Of a DNA stretch of 64,000 nt, positions 1 to 8,403 are shown in pieces. A program made the position numbers and the translations under genes. Each line of letters opens with the position of its first letter. Within the stretch, counting starts at the first letter, position 1. This DNA comes from CANKJK01 sp040081715 (GTDB lineage: Bacteria > Acidobacteriota > Vicinamibacteria > Vicinamibacterales > UBA2999): the NCBI GenBank assembly GCA_040081715.1, contig JBEBFY010000007.1:62001-126000 (forward strand). Reading direction: 5' to 3'. The notes beneath the pieces were generated by a model. It was not told the origin of the DNA. It ran no database searches and saw only the letters and a list, made by a program, of their open reading frames with translations.

Positions 1-2460
1 GGCACGGGTGGTGACAACTTCCAGGGCATGTCCATCCACGGCGCGCGCCGCAACGACCAGCAGACGCTCGTGGACGGGATGTCTGTGGCCTTCATGACGT
101 TCTTCGGCGGTTCGATCACTCCGGCATCCCTCGGTGACGGCACGGTCGACCAGACGGTGCTCGGCGTCAGCGGACACTCCGCCGAGGTGGAGTCGGGCGG
201 CATCATCGCGAACCTCATTCCGAAACAGGGCGGCAACAAGTTCACGGGCAACGTGTTCACGAACTTCGCCAACGAGAGCACGCAGTCCGACAACTACGAC
301 GACGCCCTGAAGGCCCGCGGCGTGACCGCGCCGCTGCCGATCAAGTCCATGTCGGACTTCAATCCGACCTTGGGCGGTCCGATCAAGAAGGACACGCTGT
401 GGTTCTTCGTCGCGTATCGCGACAAGCGGAGCGTCAACTACACGGAGCAGTCCGTCCGCAGCAAGAACATCAGCCCCAACCCGTGGCGGTTTGTGCCCGA
501 CCTGACCTTCCGCCCCGTCTCGGATCAGATCACGAAGGACAGCGCGAACCGGGTGACGTGGCAGCTCAACAGCAAGAACCGGGTCTCCGGCTTCTTCGAC
601 TACAACAGTAAATGGGAAGGCAACGCCGGCGGCGGTTCGTTCTCGTCCACCGAGGCGACCTACGTCCAGACGTACAAGTCCTCCATCTACCAGGCGACCT
701 GGTCGGCGCCGGTGACCAACCGGCTGCTGTTCGATGCCGGCATGTCGGTCACGCGCATCCCGCGCGCGCAGATCACCAAGGACATCGCCACGCCACCCAC
801 GAAGCTGGAACTCTCGAACAGCCAGCGCTTCGGGGCGCCAGCGTTCGGCGCCGGCGGCATCGCGCCGCAGGCGGACATCGACGAGGTGGGTCTTAACAAC
901 GTGTACCGCGGCGCTGTGTCGTACGTGACCGGCTCCCACAACTTCAAGGTCGGCGGGCAGGTGCAGACGGGTTCGCTGGTTAACAACGTCTCGGCGCCGT
1001 CGGACTATGAGGTGAACCTGCTGAACGGCCTGCCGAACCAGGTCAACTTCCTCCCGACGCCGTACTCGTACGACGACTCGATGACCAAGACGGCACTCTA
1101 TGCCCAGGATCAGTGGCAGCTCTCGCGCATGACGTTCAGCTACGGGGCGCGGTACGACGGAATCGCGACCCGCTATGCGGACGTCAACATGCAGGCCACC
1201 CGATATCTGCCGGCGCGCTCGTTCCCCGGCGCCGATGTCGTGAGCTGGAAGTCGCTCTCGCCCCGTCTCGGCTGGTCGTGGGACGTGACGGGTGACGGCA
1301 AGACGGCCGTCAAGGTCAGCGCGTCGCGCTACGTCGTGCAGGAAGCGCTCGATCTGACGCGCACGGTCGACCCGACCTCGACGGCCGGCGGCGGCCTCAC
1401 GCGGCAGTGGACCGACGCCAACGGCGACTTCATCCCGCAGGGTGAACCCACCAACCCGGCGGCGAATGGCGAGCTCGGCCCGAGCCCGAACGCCTCCTGG
1501 GGGCTGCCGCGGACGACGTTCTCCTATGACCCGAAGATGATCTCGGGCTTCAACGTGCGGCCGTACAACTGGGAGATGACGGCCGGCATTCAGCGCGAGA
1601 TCATTCCGCGCGTGTCAGCGAACTTCTCATACTTCCGCCGGACGTTCGGTGACCTGACGGTCGTGGATAACACGCTGGTCGCGGCCGGCAACTACGACTC
1701 GTTCTGTGTGACCGCACCGACCGACTCCCGTCTGCCGGGCGACGTCTCGGGCAGCCGGATCTGCGGACTGCGCGATCTGAACCCGGGGAGCCTGGGCCGC
1801 CTCCAGCAGCTCGGCACGAGCGCGTCGAACTACGGCAAGCAGATCGAGCAGTGGAACGGCTTCGACCTGAGCCTCAACATGCGCTTGCCGAAGGGTGTCC
1901 TGCAGGGCGGCATGAGCTCCGGCAAGAGCCTCCTGGACAACTGCGAGGTGTTCGAGGACGTGCCGGAGGCCGGCGTCGCGGGCATCGGGGGTGTACTGGG
2001 TGGCAACCACTGCCGTCAGGAGTCGCCGATGCTGACGCAGGTCAAGCTGCTCGGCTCCTACACGCTGCCGTGGGGCGTCTCCGCGGCGGCAACGTTCCAG
2101 AGCATTCCGGGGCAGCAGATTCTGGCCAACTTCGTGGCCACCGGCGCGGATGTCGTGCCATCGCTGGGCCGGAACCTGGCGGCGGGTGCGAACGCGACCG
2201 CCACCGTGCCGCTCATCCGTCCGAACTCGGTGTACGGCGATCGCGTGAACCAGGTCGACCTGCGCGTGGGACGGACCTTCGGCATCCGCAATGCGAAGCT
2301 CAAGGCGATGATCGACCTCTACAATCTGCTGAACGCCAACACCGTGATCCTGTGGAACAACACCTACGGGACGCGGGCGTCCGCCGGCGCGGCGTGGCTG
2401 CGGCCGTCGCAGATTCTCGGCGCACGGATGCTGAAGTTCGGCGTCCAGCTCGACTTCTAG
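1..2460 (+). CDS. TonB-dependent receptor-like (Oar-type) outer-membrane protein, 5' partial
   Basis: The reading frame is open from the first base, so the gene begins upstream of the window; 819 residues remain. The visible N-terminus looks like the end of a plug domain (GARRNDQQTLVDG, then an ESGGIIANLIPKQGG stretch), followed by a long barrel with alternating aromatic/polar strands such as FFDYNSKWEG and FSYGARYDG. The protein ends in LDF; a terminal Phe is the usual barrel-assembly signal. The family (Oar/CarboxypepD_reg plus TonB receptor) is strongly expanded in Acidobacteriota and is thought to import oligomeric substrates across the outer membrane; the substrate cannot be read here. 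A strong hairpin follows the stop. The missing 5' part should hold the signal peptide and carboxypeptidase-regulatory domain. Confidence 0.85.
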   Translation, partial: GTGGDNFQGMSIHGARRNDQQTLVDGMSVAFMTFFGGSITPASLGDGTVDQTVLGVSGHSAEVESGGIIANLIPKQGGNKFTGNVFTNFANESTQSDNYDDALKARGVTAPLPIKSMSDFNPTLGGPIKKDTLWFFVAYRDKRSVNYTEQSVRSKNISPNPWRFVPDLTFRPVSDQITKDSANRVTWQLNSKNRVSGFFDYNSKWEGNAGGGSFSSTEATYVQTYKSSIYQATWSAPVTNRLLFDAGMSVTRIPRAQITKDIATPPTKLELSNSQRFGAPAFGAGGIAPQADIDEVGLNNVYRGAVSYVTGSHNFKVGGQVQTGSLVNNVSAPSDYEVNLLNGLPNQVNFLPTPYSYDDSMTKTALYAQDQWQLSRMTFSYGARYDGIATRYADVNMQATRYLPARSFPGADVVSWKSLSPRLGWSWDVTGDGKTAVKVSASRYVVQEALDLTRTVDPTSTAGGGLTRQWTDANGDFIPQGEPTNPAANGELGPSPNASWGLPRTTFSYDPKMISGFNVRPYNWEMTAGIQREIIPRVSANFSYFRRTFGDLTVVDNTLVAAGNYDSFCVTAPTDSRLPGDVSGSRICGLRDLNPGSLGRLQQLGTSASNYGKQIEQWNGFDLSLNMRLPKGVLQGGMSSGKSLLDNCEVFEDVPEAGVAGIGGVLGGNHCRQESPMLTQVKLLGSYTLPWGVSAAATFQSIPGQQILANFVATGADVVPSLGRNLAAGANATATVPLIRPNSVYGDRVNQVDLRVGRTFGIRNAKLKAMIDLYNLLNANTVILWNNTYGTRASAGAAWLRPSQILGARMLKFGVQLDF

Positions 2461-2504
2461 CTGACTCGCCCGGGCCTGGTGCCCGGGGCGGCGCGGCAGA
2501 TGTG

Positions 2505-2540
2505 AACGGCGGCGGAGCCCTCAGGGGTTTCGCCGCCGTT
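2505..2540 (+). terminator. Rho-independent terminator after the TonB-receptor gene
   Basis: Perfect 10-bp arms AACGGCGGCG (2505-2514) and CGCCGCCGTT (2531-2540) enclose a 16-base loop and are followed by GTTCGTTT. A smaller hairpin, CCCGGGC (2469-2475)/GCCCGGG (2481-2487), lies just upstream. The element sits between convergent genes and could act in both directions. Confidence 0.7.
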
Positions 2541-2585
2541 GTTCGTTTGGGAAGAGGCCGGCGCGGCTTCCGTGCCGACAGGCCG

Positions 2586-3734
2586 TCAGGCCGTCTCGGC
2601 GAGTGTCGCGCGGAGTGCGTCGAGGAACCGTCCGTTCTCGGCCGGAAGGCCAATGGTGACCCGCAGGTGGTCGGGCATGCCGTAGTTCGCCAGCGGCCGC
2701 ACGATGACGCCCCGGCGCAGCAGGCCCTGAAAGACGACTGCGGCGTGCGGCGCGCCACCCGCGCGGGGGAACTCGACACAGACGAAGTTGCCGGCGGAGG
2801 GGATGTGGCCAAGGCCCAAGCCCGTGACGCCTTCGACGATCTGCTGCATGCCTCGATGGTTCAGTTCGTAGCTCATCTCCACGAACGCCGTGTCGTCGAG
2901 CGCGGCTTCGGCTGCGGCCAGCGCCAGGTTATTGACGTTGAAGGGTTGGCGGACGCGGTTCAGGAGGTCGGCCACGCGCGGATGGGCCAGTGCGTAGCCC
3001 ACCCGTAACCCTGCCAGTCCATAGGCCTTGGAGAACGTCCGTGTGATGACAAGGTTGGGATGCGAGTCCAGCCAGGCGACGCTCCCGGCGCGCTCGCTGT
3101 GGGGCAGGTACTCGTTGTACGCCTCATCGAGCACGACGACGACGTCGGCGGGCACCTTGTCGAGGAACTCCGCGACCGTGTGCGTGGCCAGCCGCGTCCC
3201 GGTCGGGTTGTTGGGGTTCGCGATGAAGACGACCCGCGTGTCCGCGGTAATCGCGGCACGCATGGCCGGGAGGTCGTGGCCGAAGTCGAGGGCCGGCACC
3301 ACGAGCGCGCGGGCTCCACGGGCCTGGGTGGCCAGGGGATAGACGGCAAACGCGTACTGCGAGAAGACCGAGGAACGACCCGGCGCCAGGAAGGCGCTCG
3401 CCACCATTTCCAGGACGTCGTTCGAGCCGTTGCCGAGCACGACCTGTCCTGGGGCTACGTGCGTGGCGCGCGCGATGGCCTGGGTCAGGGCAAAGCCGTC
3501 CGGATAGCGCGAGGCACCGGCCAGCGCGGCCTCGACGGCCTGCCGCGCCAGGGGTGACATGCCGCTCGGATTCTCGTTGGACGCGAGCTTGACGATGGCC
3601 GACGGCTCGAGCCCGATCTCGCGGGCCACGGCCGTAATCGGCTTGCCGGGCTGGTAGGGCGCGATGGCCCGGACGTAGGACGGGGCCCTTTCGCAGAGGT
3701 CGTCAAGAACGGACGGTTCGGGCGAGGGCGTCAT
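2586..3734 (-). CDS. hisC: Histidinol-phosphate aminotransferase
   Basis: 382 residues, the normal length for a fold-type I PLP aminotransferase of the HisC family, which converts imidazole-acetol phosphate plus glutamate to histidinol phosphate in histidine synthesis. Visible motifs are KLASNENPSG near the N-terminus (substrate loop), NPNNPTGT, VLDEAYNEY, and the PLP-lysine region TFSKAYGLAGLRVGY around residue 230. HisC-like proteins overlap in specificity with aromatic and phenylalanine aminotransferases, and there are no other his genes here, so the substrate is inferred. The ATG at 3734 has no obvious Shine-Dalgarno; the gene diverges from the hydrolase gene starting 45 bases away. Confidence 0.88.
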   Translation of the reverse strand: MTPSPEPSVLDDLCERAPSYVRAIAPYQPGKPITAVAREIGLEPSAIVKLASNENPSGMSPLARQAVEAALAGASRYPDGFALTQAIARATHVAPGQVVLGNGSNDVLEMVASAFLAPGRSSVFSQYAFAVYPLATQARGARALVVPALDFGHDLPAMRAAITADTRVVFIANPNNPTGTRLATHTVAEFLDKVPADVVVVLDEAYNEYLPHSERAGSVAWLDSHPNLVITRTFSKAYGLAGLRVGYALAHPRVADLLNRVRQPFNVNNLALAAAEAALDDTAFVEMSYELNHRGMQQIVEGVTGLGLGHIPSAGNFVCVEFPRAGGAPHAAVVFQGLLRRGVIVRPLANYGMPDHLRVTIGLPAENGRFLDALRATLAETA

Positions 3735-3778
3735 GGGGGAACATCGTAATATGTCCGTTCAGATGGAGGATCAGGCGT

Positions 3779-4639
3779 ATGTGTGATCAGGACCACTTCG
3801 ACGAGGACGTGCTGGAGTACGACGCGCGCGGGCTGGTGTCGCGCCGGCAGTTCGGGATGCTGCTGGGCACTGGCATGGTGATGATGCTGCCCAGGGTAGT
3901 CAACGCCGTGGCCGTGACGGAAGCGGACGTGCTGATCAAGACGCCGGACGGCACGGCGGACTGCTACTTCGTGCATCCCGCCAGCGGAACCGCGCCAGCG
4001 GTGCTCGTGTGGCCGGACATCTTCGGACTGCGCCCCGCGTTCCGGCAGATGGGGAAGCGCCTGGCCGAGTCGGGCTACGCCGTGCTGGTCGTCAATCCGT
4101 TCTATCGGCAGAAGAAGGCGCCGACGGCGCCGCAGGGCGGCGCGACGCCGGTGGCGGACATGATGCCGCTGATGCAGGCCCTCAGCGAGACCACGCACAT
4201 GACCGACGCGAAGGCCTTCGTCGGCTGGCTGGATACGCAGGCTCCGGTGGCGAAGAACCGGAAGATGGGCACACAGGGGTATTGCATGGGCGGCCCGATG
4301 GCCTTGCGCACGGCCGCGGCCGTTCCCAATCGGGTTGGCGCCGCTGCATCCTTCCATGGCGGCGGGCTTGTGACCGAAGGCCCGAACAGTCCGCATCTGC
4401 AGGTGTCGAAGACGAAGGCGCACCTGCTCATCGCCATTGGCGACAACGATGACCAGCGGGCTCCGAAGGAGAAGGACACTCTGCGCGAGACCTTTGCGAA
4501 GGCCGGGCTTGCGGCGGAGGTCGAGGTCTACGGCGCCGCCCATGGCTGGTGCCCGCCCGACTCGCGCGTCTACAACGAAGCGCTGGCCGAGAAGGCCTGG
4601 GCCCGTCTGCTGGCGCTTTACAGCAAGGGGCTGACCTGA
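3779..4639 (+). CDS. Tat-exported dienelactone hydrolase family protein
   Basis: 286-residue alpha/beta hydrolase of the DLH family. The nucleophile is Cys in GYCMGG (about residue 167), and the family triad is completed by Asp in GDNDD (about 222) and His in AAHGW (about 257). The N-terminus has a twin-arginine motif, SRRQFGM (about residues 20-26), followed by a hydrophobic stretch, so the enzyme is predicted to be folded first and then exported to the periplasm. Classical DLH enzymes are cytoplasmic and hydrolyse dienelactone in chlorocatechol degradation; no other genes of that pathway are nearby, so the real substrate is unknown. GGAGG at 3765-3769 supports the start. Confidence 0.85.
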   Translation: MCDQDHFDEDVLEYDARGLVSRRQFGMLLGTGMVMMLPRVVNAVAVTEADVLIKTPDGTADCYFVHPASGTAPAVLVWPDIFGLRPAFRQMGKRLAESGYAVLVVNPFYRQKKAPTAPQGGATPVADMMPLMQALSETTHMTDAKAFVGWLDTQAPVAKNRKMGTQGYCMGGPMALRTAAAVPNRVGAAASFHGGGLVTEGPNSPHLQVSKTKAHLLIAIGDNDDQRAPKEKDTLRETFAKAGLAAEVEVYGAAHGWCPPDSRVYNEALAEKAWARLLALYSKGLT

Positions 4640-4675
4640 CGAGGTGTGCAAGTCAGCACTACGCGCTGGCCCGCG

Positions 4676-4861
4676 ATGAGGTACCGTGGGGTCGTGACTA
4701 TTGGAATTGCGTTTGTCCTGACGGCGACTCTGGTCGTCGCGGGTGTCATCGGGTTCCGCCGTCTCCGTCCCTCCTCGCCTTCAGATAGCGACATGGGGCG
4801 CGTCAGCCAGAGCTGGCTGATGGAGCAGCGCGCGGACGGCCAGCGGGATCGGTTCTCGTAA
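4676..4861 (+). CDS. Possible small single-pass membrane protein
   Basis: 61 codons from ATG 4676 (an in-frame alternative starts at 4646). After MRYRGV the translation has one hydrophobic segment (about residues 5-25), then an Arg/Ser-rich tail, which would give one membrane helix with a short cytoplasmic or periplasmic tail. It lies downstream of the dienelactone hydrolase gene on the same strand, with a 36-base gap. I do not recognise a family. With no clear Shine-Dalgarno this may be a chance frame. Confidence 0.35.
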   Translation: MRYRGVVTIGIAFVLTATLVVAGVIGFRRLRPSSPSDSDMGRVSQSWLMEQRADGQRDRFS

Positions 4862-4879
4862 ACGCGCCGCGCCCGGGCC

Positions 4880-5356
4880 CTACAGATCACGGGCCAGGTA
4901 CACGGTCTCCGGGTCAGGGTCCTGGTTGTAGCGTGCCGTGGGAACGAACCCGAGGCTGCGGTACAGCGCGAGGGCTGGTAACAGGGCCGGGTCGCTGTCC
5001 AGCTTGACGGTGCGGTAGCCCATGTCCCTCGCCCGCGCCAGAGCTGCCAGAGCGAGACGTCGGCCGAGGCCGGTCCGGCGATGGGCCGGCTTCACATACA
5101 TCCGCTTCAGTTCACACGTGCCGGCGCCATCGAGCGGCCGGACTGCCGCGCAGCCTACGCTGACACCCGCCTCCCACGCCAGCACAATGGCGCCGCCCGG
5201 CGGGCCATACCGTCCCGGCAGCGTCTGAAGCTCTTCATCGACGCGCTGGTGCGCGAAGCTGGAGGCCGCCAGATGCGCGATGCTCCGCATGTATTCCGCG
5301 AAGATCTCCCGCACGGCCCCCATGTCTGACGGCGCGGCCTCACGAACCTCGATCAT
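4880..5356 (-). CDS. GNAT family N-acetyltransferase
   Basis: 158 residues from ATG 5356, chosen because it begins MIEVREAAPSD, the usual beta-1 start of a GNAT domain, and because GAGG lies upstream on the minus strand. Motif A is recognisable as LKRMYVKPAHRRTGLGRRLALAAL (cf. Q/RxxGxG/A for acetyl-CoA pyrophosphate binding) around residues 88-111, and the C-terminal half includes LYRSLGFV, the typical beta-6 signature. It would transfer an acetyl group from acetyl-CoA to an amine; the substrate is unknown. The stretch just upstream holds a decayed PLP-enzyme gene on the same strand, which may once have been co-transcribed. Confidence 0.85.
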   Translation of the reverse strand: MIEVREAAPSDMGAVREIFAEYMRSIAHLAASSFAHQRVDEELQTLPGRYGPPGGAIVLAWEAGVSVGCAAVRPLDGAGTCELKRMYVKPAHRRTGLGRRLALAALARARDMGYRTVKLDSDPALLPALALYRSLGFVPTARYNQDPDPETVYLARDL

Positions 5357-5369
5357 GGGCGCCTCTTCG

Positions 5370-5781
5370 CTACACTCGGCCCATGGAGACACCCTTGAAC
5401 CGGCCTGTACCCCGACTGCGCGCGGACACACTATTCGTCGTGAGGACATTATGACGACGATGTGCGTGGTTCGGCTGCGCGTGAGGGGGTTGGCGGGCAC
5501 GGGCGGCACGCAGCATGGCGGCCGACGACTTCGTGACGTCGTCCGCGGACGTGGCGTGGTTGCTGACCGAGATGCGCATTACGGAGGCCGCCGGCCTCCA
5601 CTGAGTCCGCCAGGTGGTGCATCACGGCAAACGGATCACTCGGGTGCTCGGGTGTGGGCCCCCCGAGCGTGTCCCGCAGCGCGCTTGAGCTGGCGGTCGG
5701 GTGTACGGGTGAGTCCGGAAGGGATTCGCGGTAGCGAATGCCCCGGTCGGCCGCCCACTGGAGCAGTGCGTGTTCATGCAT
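5370..5781 (-). pseudogene. Internally deleted, frameshifted remnant of a PLP-dependent decarboxylase/aminotransferase
   Basis: From ATG 5781 the minus strand reads MHEHALLQWAADRGIRYRES and on to about EAGGL (near 5590). I recognise this from memory as the N-terminus of the group II pyridoxal-dependent (aromatic-L-amino-acid-type) decarboxylase family. At about 5585 the sense jumps to another frame: from 5579 the minus strand reads MRISVSNHATSADDV and on to LRAARAR, which matches the conserved C-terminal end of the same family (RISVSN/SW-T-T-DV...). The roughly 380-residue core, including the PLP lysine, is absent. The junction falls on the inverted repeat GGAGGCC-GCC-GGCCTCC (5583-5599). The second frame closes at 5370, just before the GNAT start. 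Confidence 0.6.
5583..5599. repeat. Perfect inverted repeat at a deletion junction
   Basis: GGAGGCC (5583-5589) and GGCCTCC (5593-5599) are reverse complements separated by GCC. The site coincides with the point where N-terminal and C-terminal fragments of a PLP-dependent enzyme are joined out of frame. Inverted repeats of this type can promote slipped-strand deletion; that role is inferred. Confidence 0.5.
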
Positions 5782-5786
5782 GATGC

Positions 5787-7640
5787 ATGAGTATGTTTCT
5801 CTTCCTGGGCCCCGCCGCGCACCTGCTCCTGAGTGGTGTCGTGGCCGGCGCCTTTGCCGTCGCATTCGGCCGGAGCTGGCATCCGGTTGCCGGTCACGTG
5901 GTATTGCTGGCGGGCTGGGATCTGGTGCTGCTGGGCCTGCTCGGCACCATCGTGGCGGTTGCGCCAGTCAGCGGCAGGCGGTGGACGCATCTCGCCTGCG
6001 CCGCGCTGCCGGCGTTGACGGTTGCGACGCAGATCTATCTCTACACCCTGAACCTGGTGAGCAACCTCTCATGGGGCCGCAATATCTCGGGTCACCTGGT
6101 GGCGTCCTTCACGCCGACGGTGTGGTCCGGCCGGGAGCCGTTTCCCGTGGGCCGCGTGGGCATCAGCGTGTTTGTCCTGGGCACGCTCGCGGCGATGGTG
6201 TGGGCGTCGCGCTGGTGGGCCAGGCCCCTCGACCAGGCGCTGCGCGCCCGGTTACGGCCAACGCCAGACGGGCATCGCGCGCGCATGCGTGCGACCGTGG
6301 GTGCCGGAGTCGTGTTGATCGCGGCCGTCGCCATGCTCGGGGCAGGCGTGACCCACGCCGTGGCCAGCGACGACCTGCCGTGGAAGACGGAGTTCGTGGC
6401 GAGCTTCCTCCGTCCGGATGCCCCGGCATTCGAGCCCACCGCGCGCCGCCAGGCCGTGGCAGCGGAGGATGCGGTGCTCCGCGCCAGCTATCCCGCCGCC
6501 GTGTCTGGGGCGAGGCGGAAGCACGTGATTCTCGTGATCGTGGATTCTCTCCGCGCCGACCGCATGCAGGTGTACGGCTACGGCCGTCCGACGACGCCGT
6601 TCCTGTCCAGCCTTGTAGACAGCGGCCGGATGCACAAGGTGGCACAGGCATTCGCCACGTGCCCGGAATCGTTCTGCGGCATCACAAGCACGCTGTCGAG
6701 CCGGACGTTTCGCGACCTCACGCCGTCGATGTTCCAGGTGCAGGACGTGCTGCGGACGCAGGGCTACCGGACGTGGTTCCTGCTCTCCGGCAATCATGAG
6801 GCCTGGAACGGGCTGACCCGGTTCTACCGTGCGGAGGAAGGCACGTTCTTCGACGGTTCGATGACCACGCGCTACTCGATGGACGACGACCGGCTGGTGC
6901 TCGAAGGGCTTGAGCGCGTGCCCGCAGCCCTGCCGGGTCAGCCTGCGTTCTTCTACGTGCACTTAATGTCCACGCACTACCTGGGCGTGCAGTTTCCGGA
7001 GTCGCATCGCTTCACGCGGCCAGACGACGAAGTGCGTCCCGGCCTCGAGCCCTACAAGATGCTCGAGCGGCTGAACAAGCCGGACCGCTACGACGACAAG
7101 GTCCTGCAGGTGGACGGCCTGATCGGGCAGCTCTTCAAGGCATTCGAGGCGCGGGGATACCTCGATGATGCGGTGGTCGTGGTCACTGGCGACCACGGCG
7201 AAGGCCTGGGCGAACGGCACTGGGCACACGGGTGGGACCTCTACAACGAGGACATCCGCATCCCGCTCCTGATCTACGACGACCCGGGCGCCCGGTACGG
7301 CAATCTCGCGTTCGCGTCTCAGGTGGATATTGCCCCGACGATCCTGGACCGGCTGGGTCTGCCCGCGCCGGCCTCGTGGGAAGGCCGGTCGCTGGTCGGT
7401 GCCGAGGCCCGGCCGTTCAGCCTGCATCAGACCTACTTCCGGCCGAACCGATTTGCCGTGCTGCGCCCGAATGGAACCTCGATCTTCAAGTTCATCGCCA
7501 CGCCCGCCTACGGCACGGAGGAGCTGTACGACCTGGCCGCGGACCCTGGCGAAACACGAAGCGTGCTGGCCGAGCATCCGGACCTTGCCGTGGAGCTCCG
7601 GGAACGGGTCCGTGCCTATCGGGCGGACGAGCCGTACTGA
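5787..7640 (+). CDS. Membrane-anchored sulfatase-like (alkaline phosphatase superfamily) hydrolase
   Basis: 617 residues. About the first 210 form several hydrophobic helices (FLFLGPAAHLLLSGVV, VVLLAGWDLVLLGLL, VGAGVVLIAAVAMLG). The soluble domain starts at KHVILVIVDSLRADRM (about residue 245, first metal ligand Asp) and includes VTGDHGEGLGERHWAHG (about 465-482, second metal-site Asp-His). Overall layout resembles YejM/LtaS/EptA-type envelope enzymes with N-terminal membrane helices. At the nucleophile position I read ATCPESFCG (about 289-297), not the CxPxR needed for formylglycine, so a classical sulfatase is unlikely; phosphotransfer or a non-catalytic lipid-sensing role is possible. Start at ATG 5787 or 5793. 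Confidence 0.75.
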   Translation: MSMFLFLGPAAHLLLSGVVAGAFAVAFGRSWHPVAGHVVLLAGWDLVLLGLLGTIVAVAPVSGRRWTHLACAALPALTVATQIYLYTLNLVSNLSWGRNISGHLVASFTPTVWSGREPFPVGRVGISVFVLGTLAAMVWASRWWARPLDQALRARLRPTPDGHRARMRATVGAGVVLIAAVAMLGAGVTHAVASDDLPWKTEFVASFLRPDAPAFEPTARRQAVAAEDAVLRASYPAAVSGARRKHVILVIVDSLRADRMQVYGYGRPTTPFLSSLVDSGRMHKVAQAFATCPESFCGITSTLSSRTFRDLTPSMFQVQDVLRTQGYRTWFLLSGNHEAWNGLTRFYRAEEGTFFDGSMTTRYSMDDDRLVLEGLERVPAALPGQPAFFYVHLMSTHYLGVQFPESHRFTRPDDEVRPGLEPYKMLERLNKPDRYDDKVLQVDGLIGQLFKAFEARGYLDDAVVVVTGDHGEGLGERHWAHGWDLYNEDIRIPLLIYDDPGARYGNLAFASQVDIAPTILDRLGLPAPASWEGRSLVGAEARPFSLHQTYFRPNRFAVLRPNGTSIFKFIATPAYGTEELYDLAADPGETRSVLAEHPDLAVELRERVRAYRADEPY

Positions 7641-7732
7641 CAGGCGTCAGGGTCGCAAGGCTGTGCCCGATTGCACAGGATCTCGCGGTCCTCTGAGCCA
7701 CGATGGGTGCCAGACACGACGGAGGAGGACCT

Positions 7733-8026
7733 ATGACGATGGAACAGACCAGCGAGCGGATCGTGACCGATCTGAAACGGGCGATGGCAGAGGCAGAGGA
7801 CGTGTTGAAAGCGTCCACCGGGCAAGCGGGCGAGGCCCTCGACCAGATGCGACGGCGTCTTCTGGGGGCGGTCGAGGCCGCAAAGGCGACGTGCGGAGAC
7901 TTGGAAGGCATCACCGGGGCGACGGTGGACTCCACCGACCGGACCGTTCGCGCGCACCCGTATGAGGCCATCGGCATGGCTTTCGCGGCGGGGATGCTGC
8001 TCGGCGTGTTCGTGAACCGAAAGTAG
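7733..8026 (+). CDS. DUF883 (YqjD/ElaB-like) membrane-anchored protein
   Basis: 97 residues from ATG 7733, supported by GGAGGAGG at 7721-7728. A long amphipathic, probably coiled-coil helix (SERIVTDLKRAMAEAEDVLKAS onward) is followed by HPYEAIGMAFAAGMLLGVFVNRK, the short glycine-rich C-terminal membrane helix characteristic of DUF883. In E. coli YqjD is a stationary-phase inner-membrane protein that binds ribosomes. It heads a tight three-gene unit that mirrors E. coli yqjD-yqjE-yqjK. Confidence 0.8.
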   Translation: MTMEQTSERIVTDLKRAMAEAEDVLKASTGQAGEALDQMRRRLLGAVEAAKATCGDLEGITGATVDSTDRTVRAHPYEAIGMAFAAGMLLGVFVNRK

Positions 8027-8031
8027 CGGGC

Positions 8032-8403
8032 GTGACGGACGAGGCCGGCGTGTCCGGTGACAGGGTGGCCCCGGTTCAGGAACTGGCGCACACCCTGCTC
8101 CGCATCGGGAGGAACAGGCGCGACCTGTTCCTGCTGGAGGCCCGCGATGAAGGGCGGGTGTGCGGCCAGTTGCTGCTGCTGGCCGGCGGCGTGGCGCTCT
8201 GCGTGTCCATGGCCGTCATGGTGGCGACCGTCACGGTCGTGGCGCTCTGTCTGGAGGCGGGGCGCTTTGATCTGCTCTTCGGACTGGTGCTGATTCAGCT
8301 TGCGGGCGCCCTGCTGGCGTTCCGCGAACTGCTGAGGCGTGTGCGCCGGTGGAGGCCGTTCCCGATCACGCGCACAGAACTGGGGAAGGACGTCGCATGG
8401 TGA
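8032..8403 (+). CDS. Phage-holin-family (YqjE-like, Holin-X) membrane protein
   Basis: 123 residues from GTG 8032, six bases after the DUF883 stop. Two adjacent hydrophobic segments (QLLLLAGGVALCVSMAVMVATVTVVALCL and LLFGLVLIQLAGALLAF) are preceded by an amphipathic helix (LAHTLLRIGRNRRDLFLLEARDEG) and followed by a basic tail. This is the pattern of the holin superfamily III/YqjE group, which is usually chromosomal and not a phage lysis gene. Its stop overlaps the next start in ATGGTGA, indicating translational coupling. Confidence 0.7.
   Translation: MTDEAGVSGDRVAPVQELAHTLLRIGRNRRDLFLLEARDEGRVCGQLLLLAGGVALCVSMAVMVATVTVVALCLEAGRFDLLFGLVLIQLAGALLAFRELLRRVRRWRPFPITRTELGKDVAW

Noticed and set aside
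5449..5865. Intact 138-codon minus-strand gene at the PLP-enzyme remnant
   Set aside because: Only its middle (MHEHALLQW to EAGGL) resembles a protein family; after about 5590 it is out of frame with the true C-terminal fragment, so it was called a pseudogene instead.
8032..8403. Prophage lysis gene
   Set aside because: The holin-family protein sits in a yqjDE-like chromosomal unit with no phage genes around.
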